Source: Pseudomonas lini (lineage in GTDB: Bacteria; Pseudomonadota; Gammaproteobacteria; Pseudomonadales; Pseudomonadaceae). From it: a DNA stretch of 64,000 nt. This document shows, one piece after another, positions 62,166-64,000 of this stretch. The notes beneath the pieces were generated by a model that was not told where the DNA came from, ran no database searches, and was given only the letters and a program-made list of their open reading frames with translations. Where the stretch lies: assembly GCF_964063345.1 (NCBI RefSeq), contig NZ_OZ061318.1:6324001-6388000 (forward strand), written 5' to 3'. Both the position numbers and the translations under genes were made by a program. Position 1 is the first letter of the stretch, and each line of letters starts with the position of its first letter.

Positions 62166-62228
62166 GGTGAGGCAAATGTCCTTATTTATTAGATTCTGTA
62201 GTGATCGACGCGATACCGAGTTGCTGCC

Positions 62229-62294
62229 AATCGCGAGCAAGCCCGCTCCCACAGGATTTAGGTGCTCCCTGTGGGGGCGGGCTTGCCCGCGATG
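62229..62294. repeat. REPIN, family A
   Basis: AATCGCGAGCAAGCCCGCTC and GTGGGGGCGGGCTTGCCCGC with a short spacer, directly upstream of the MFS gene and downstream of the PrpD-like remnant. Confidence 0.88.
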
Positions 62295-62318
62295 AGGCCC
62301 GCACAGACCACGTCATAC

Positions 62319-62546
62319 TCAAGCCAGCCACCGGTCAAGCACACGAACCGACTCCAGTTCTTCCAGCCGCCACAACTGCTCAATCAATCCTTCCGCCCGC
62401 TGCCGCGGCATAACCCGCCCCGTCAGGCTGAAAAACTTCTCCTCCAGCGCCTCATCACTCAACGGATTCCCCGGCGACCCCAGCGGCACCTCAACACACA
62501 GGCTCGCTTGCCGACCGTCCACGGTCTGCAGGCTATACGTCCCTAT
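62319..62546 (-). pseudogene. 3' remnant of an MmgE/PrpD-family gene
   Basis: The frame reads TYSLQTVDGRQASLCVEVPLGSPGNPLSD, then EALEEKFFSLTGRV and IEQLWRLEELESV, which matches the C-terminal part of MmgE/PrpD (2-methylcitrate dehydratase-like) proteins. Family members are about 450 residues long, but here only some 75 remain. The frame continues upstream without a start until it enters the family C repeat at 62545. The rest of the gene is missing, so this is a truncated relic. Confidence 0.7.
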
Positions 62547-62637
62547 GTAGGAGTTGCCGAAGGCTGCGATCTGTTGATCTTAATCTTCAGCAACATCGAA
62601 GCCGCCAAAAGATCGCAGCCTTCGGCAGCGCCTACAA
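62545..62637. repeat. Palindromic repeat, family C (copy 2)
   Basis: TGTAGGAGTTGCCGAAGGCTGCGATC and inverted GATCGCAGCCTTCGGCAGCGCCTACA. It lies between the PrpD-like remnant and the glycosyltransferase-like gene, whose stop codon TAG (62632-62634) falls inside its end. Confidence 0.85.
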
Positions 62638-64000
62638 GGGAGGTGTGTGCAGGAGGACGTAATCGTTTTTATCGAAACGCCCGCTCAATATCGGCGCCTG
62701 GGCTCCCAGCGGTGTGCCTTGCAAAGCGTTGTAGTCGCTCCGATCCATCATCAGCCACGCCGGCCCTGGCAGCGCTTCGAGTTCTTGAATCGATTCGGTG
62801 AACACCGGTTGCAAGTCTTGCTCGATATTGACCATGAACTTGATCGCCTTGGCGTCCTTGCCCATGCCGTGCAGCACCAGCGGCGCCGGGTCTTTCTGAA
62901 CCTGTGTGAATGCCGCTCGGCTGAAGGTTTGCGTGTCGTAAAGCTGACGCTCCACCGGTTCGAACACCAGGATATAAACCGACCACAGCGCCAGGACTGC
63001 GCAACCGGCCAATACTTCGGCCCGCCAGAGAGACCGGAACCACGCCGCCAGCGCGATGATTTGCAACGCGACCAGCGCGATCACGACCGGCACAAAGGCA
63101 GTCGGTTGCGTTGGCAGACGCCGTTGCGCGATCAGCAATCCGACGATCAATAGCCCCGGAATCAGCAACCACAGCCCTTGCATCAAGGTCCGCAACCAAC
63201 CGAACACCCGACCCTGCGCCACCTGAAACGGGTACGCCGCAATGATCGCCGCCATGGGCAGCATCGGCAGCAGGTAACGAGCCTTTTTCGCTTGCGGAAT
63301 CGACAAGCCAATCATCACGACCAACCCGGCCGCCGTGCAGTACTGCAACAGGCGCAATGCGGAACCTGCCTGCCGTGGATTCGTCAGCCAGACCGCGGCC
63401 AATACCAGCAACGCCAGCGGATAAGCGAGCGCATAGTTACCCAGCGAACGAGTGAAGTAATACAGCGAACCGCTGACCCCCTCGCTGCCGTCCATGCGCC
63501 CCAAGAACTGCATGCGCACCACGTTTTGCATGAAGGCCGGCCCGCCGCTGGTTTCGGCCAGCCACAACAGCACGCCGACACACACCGCCAGCAACACCGC
63601 CGCCAGCAAGCCGAAACCGAACAACCGCGACCATTGGCGATTGAGCACGTAATAACTACAGAGCATGCCGGTAGGAATCACCAGCCCGATCGGCCCGCGA
63701 ATCCCGAAGCCCAGTAGCAACAAGGCAAAAACCAGCGGCAACCGACGGGGCATGGCGAAATGATCGGTGGCATAGCCCAGGTAGAACACCGAGAACGCAA
63801 CGGCCGCCAGCATCAGGTCCTGGGACACGGCACGGGTTTCAGTGACAAACGTACTGGTCAACAGCATCAGGGCGATGCTCAGCAGCGCCCAACGTCTGGA
63901 GTACGGCGCGAGCAATCGGTACATCAACGTGACGATTACAGCGGCGGCGATGGCGCTCGGAAGCCAGGCGCTGAGGCTGTTGACCTGCCCGAACGGCAGG
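62632..64000 (-). CDS. Glycosyltransferase-39/ArnT-like membrane protein, N-terminus beyond window
   Basis: The frame is open to the right edge, so at least 456 C-terminal residues are present and the start lies outside. Around nine hydrophobic helices alternate with short loops (ALLLLGFGIRGPIGLVIPTGML, NYALAYPLALLVLAAVW, QAKKARYLLPMLPMAAIIAAYP). The segment PQAKKARYLLPMLP and a C-terminal soluble region after LVFEPVERQLYDTQTFSRAAF suit the polyprenol-phosphate-dependent ArnT/PMT family, which adds sugars to lipid A or proteins in the periplasm. The catalytic N-terminal loop is not in view, so the activity is unproven. The stop codon lies in the family C repeat. Confidence 0.82.
   Translation of the reverse strand, partial: LPFGQVNSLSAWLPSAIAAAVIVTLMYRLLAPYSRRWALLSIALMLLTSTFVTETRAVSQDLMLAAVAFSVFYLGYATDHFAMPRRLPLVFALLLLGFGIRGPIGLVIPTGMLCSYYVLNRQWSRLFGFGLLAAVLLAVCVGVLLWLAETSGGPAFMQNVVRMQFLGRMDGSEGVSGSLYYFTRSLGNYALAYPLALLVLAAVWLTNPRQAGSALRLLQYCTAAGLVVMIGLSIPQAKKARYLLPMLPMAAIIAAYPFQVAQGRVFGWLRTLMQGLWLLIPGLLIVGLLIAQRRLPTQPTAFVPVVIALVALQIIALAAWFRSLWRAEVLAGCAVLALWSVYILVFEPVERQLYDTQTFSRAAFTQVQKDPAPLVLHGMGKDAKAIKFMVNIEQDLQPVFTESIQELEALPGPAWLMMDRSDYNALQGTPLGAQAPILSGRFDKNDYVLLHTPPL

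Overview
The window looks like chromosome of a Pseudomonas from the P. fluorescens group. It is GC-rich, carries dozens of REP/REPIN-type palindromes of the kind typical of that group, and holds Pseudomonas-typical genes: an MvaT/MvaU xenogeneic silencer, a DUF6124 gene, the ptxS-kgu 2-ketogluconate operon, the RarD permease and hppD. No rRNA, tRNA, complete insertion sequence or CRISPR array was found.

Layout. 0-4.6 kb: tail of a tyrosine recombinase cut by the left edge, peroxide defence (ahpC, ahpF), gloA, a small secreted protein and an MvaT/MvaU regulator. 4.8-13.4 kb: a CSS/EAL cyclic-di-GMP phosphodiesterase, a LysR regulator divergent from a drug/metabolite permease, hppD, rarD, a tandem REPIN array with a 135-bp period, an aldo/keto reductase, and a DUF6124 gene behind a long structured leader. 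13.6-20.8 kb: a glycerate or sugar-acid module (MFS carrier, CdaR-type regulator, glycerate kinase), a chemoreceptor and a PLP aminotransferase. 21-26.4 kb: kguE-kguK-kguT-kguD with the repressor gene ptxS. Two identical PtxS palindromes sit in front of kguE and ptxS, and the end of kguK is encoded by a REPIN.

26.4-34.2 kb is the accessory part. It holds two beta-rich proteins of unknown function, an AIDA/pertactin-like autotransporter, a DUF1345 membrane protein and an internally duplicated beta-rich protein. The first and last of these genes share a CTGTCA-N4-TGACAG box in the same orientation about 90-100 bp before their starts. This shared box is the best candidate here for an undescribed regulon. 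34.2-40.8 kb: an RND efflux pump without its own outer-membrane channel gene, divergent from an RstAB-like two-component system.

41-50 kb: nicotinamidase and NADH pyrophosphatase (NAD turnover), a dienoyl-CoA isomerase-like crotonase, a TSUP carrier, a dimethylsulfone-monooxygenase gene (sfnG) with a good sigma-54 promoter divergent from a DszC-like flavoprotein, a TetR/NTF2-like pair with a possibly leaderless promoter, and pssA. 50-59.8 kb: a branched-chain acyl-CoA catabolic cluster. An AraC regulator precedes five forward genes (acyl-CoA synthetase, HSD10-like dehydrogenase, thiolase, acyl-CoA dehydrogenase, enoyl-CoA hydratase), which together fit the lower isoleucine pathway. Facing them are an acyl-CoA dehydrogenase and a 3-hydroxyisobutyryl-CoA hydrolase of the valine pathway. 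60-64 kb: an HPP membrane protein, an MFS carrier, a 3' remnant of an MmgE/PrpD gene, and a glycosyltransferase-39-like membrane protein that runs off the right edge.

Start codons were chosen from ribosome binding sites and family N-termini. Family names come from recognising protein motifs by eye; no database search was run.
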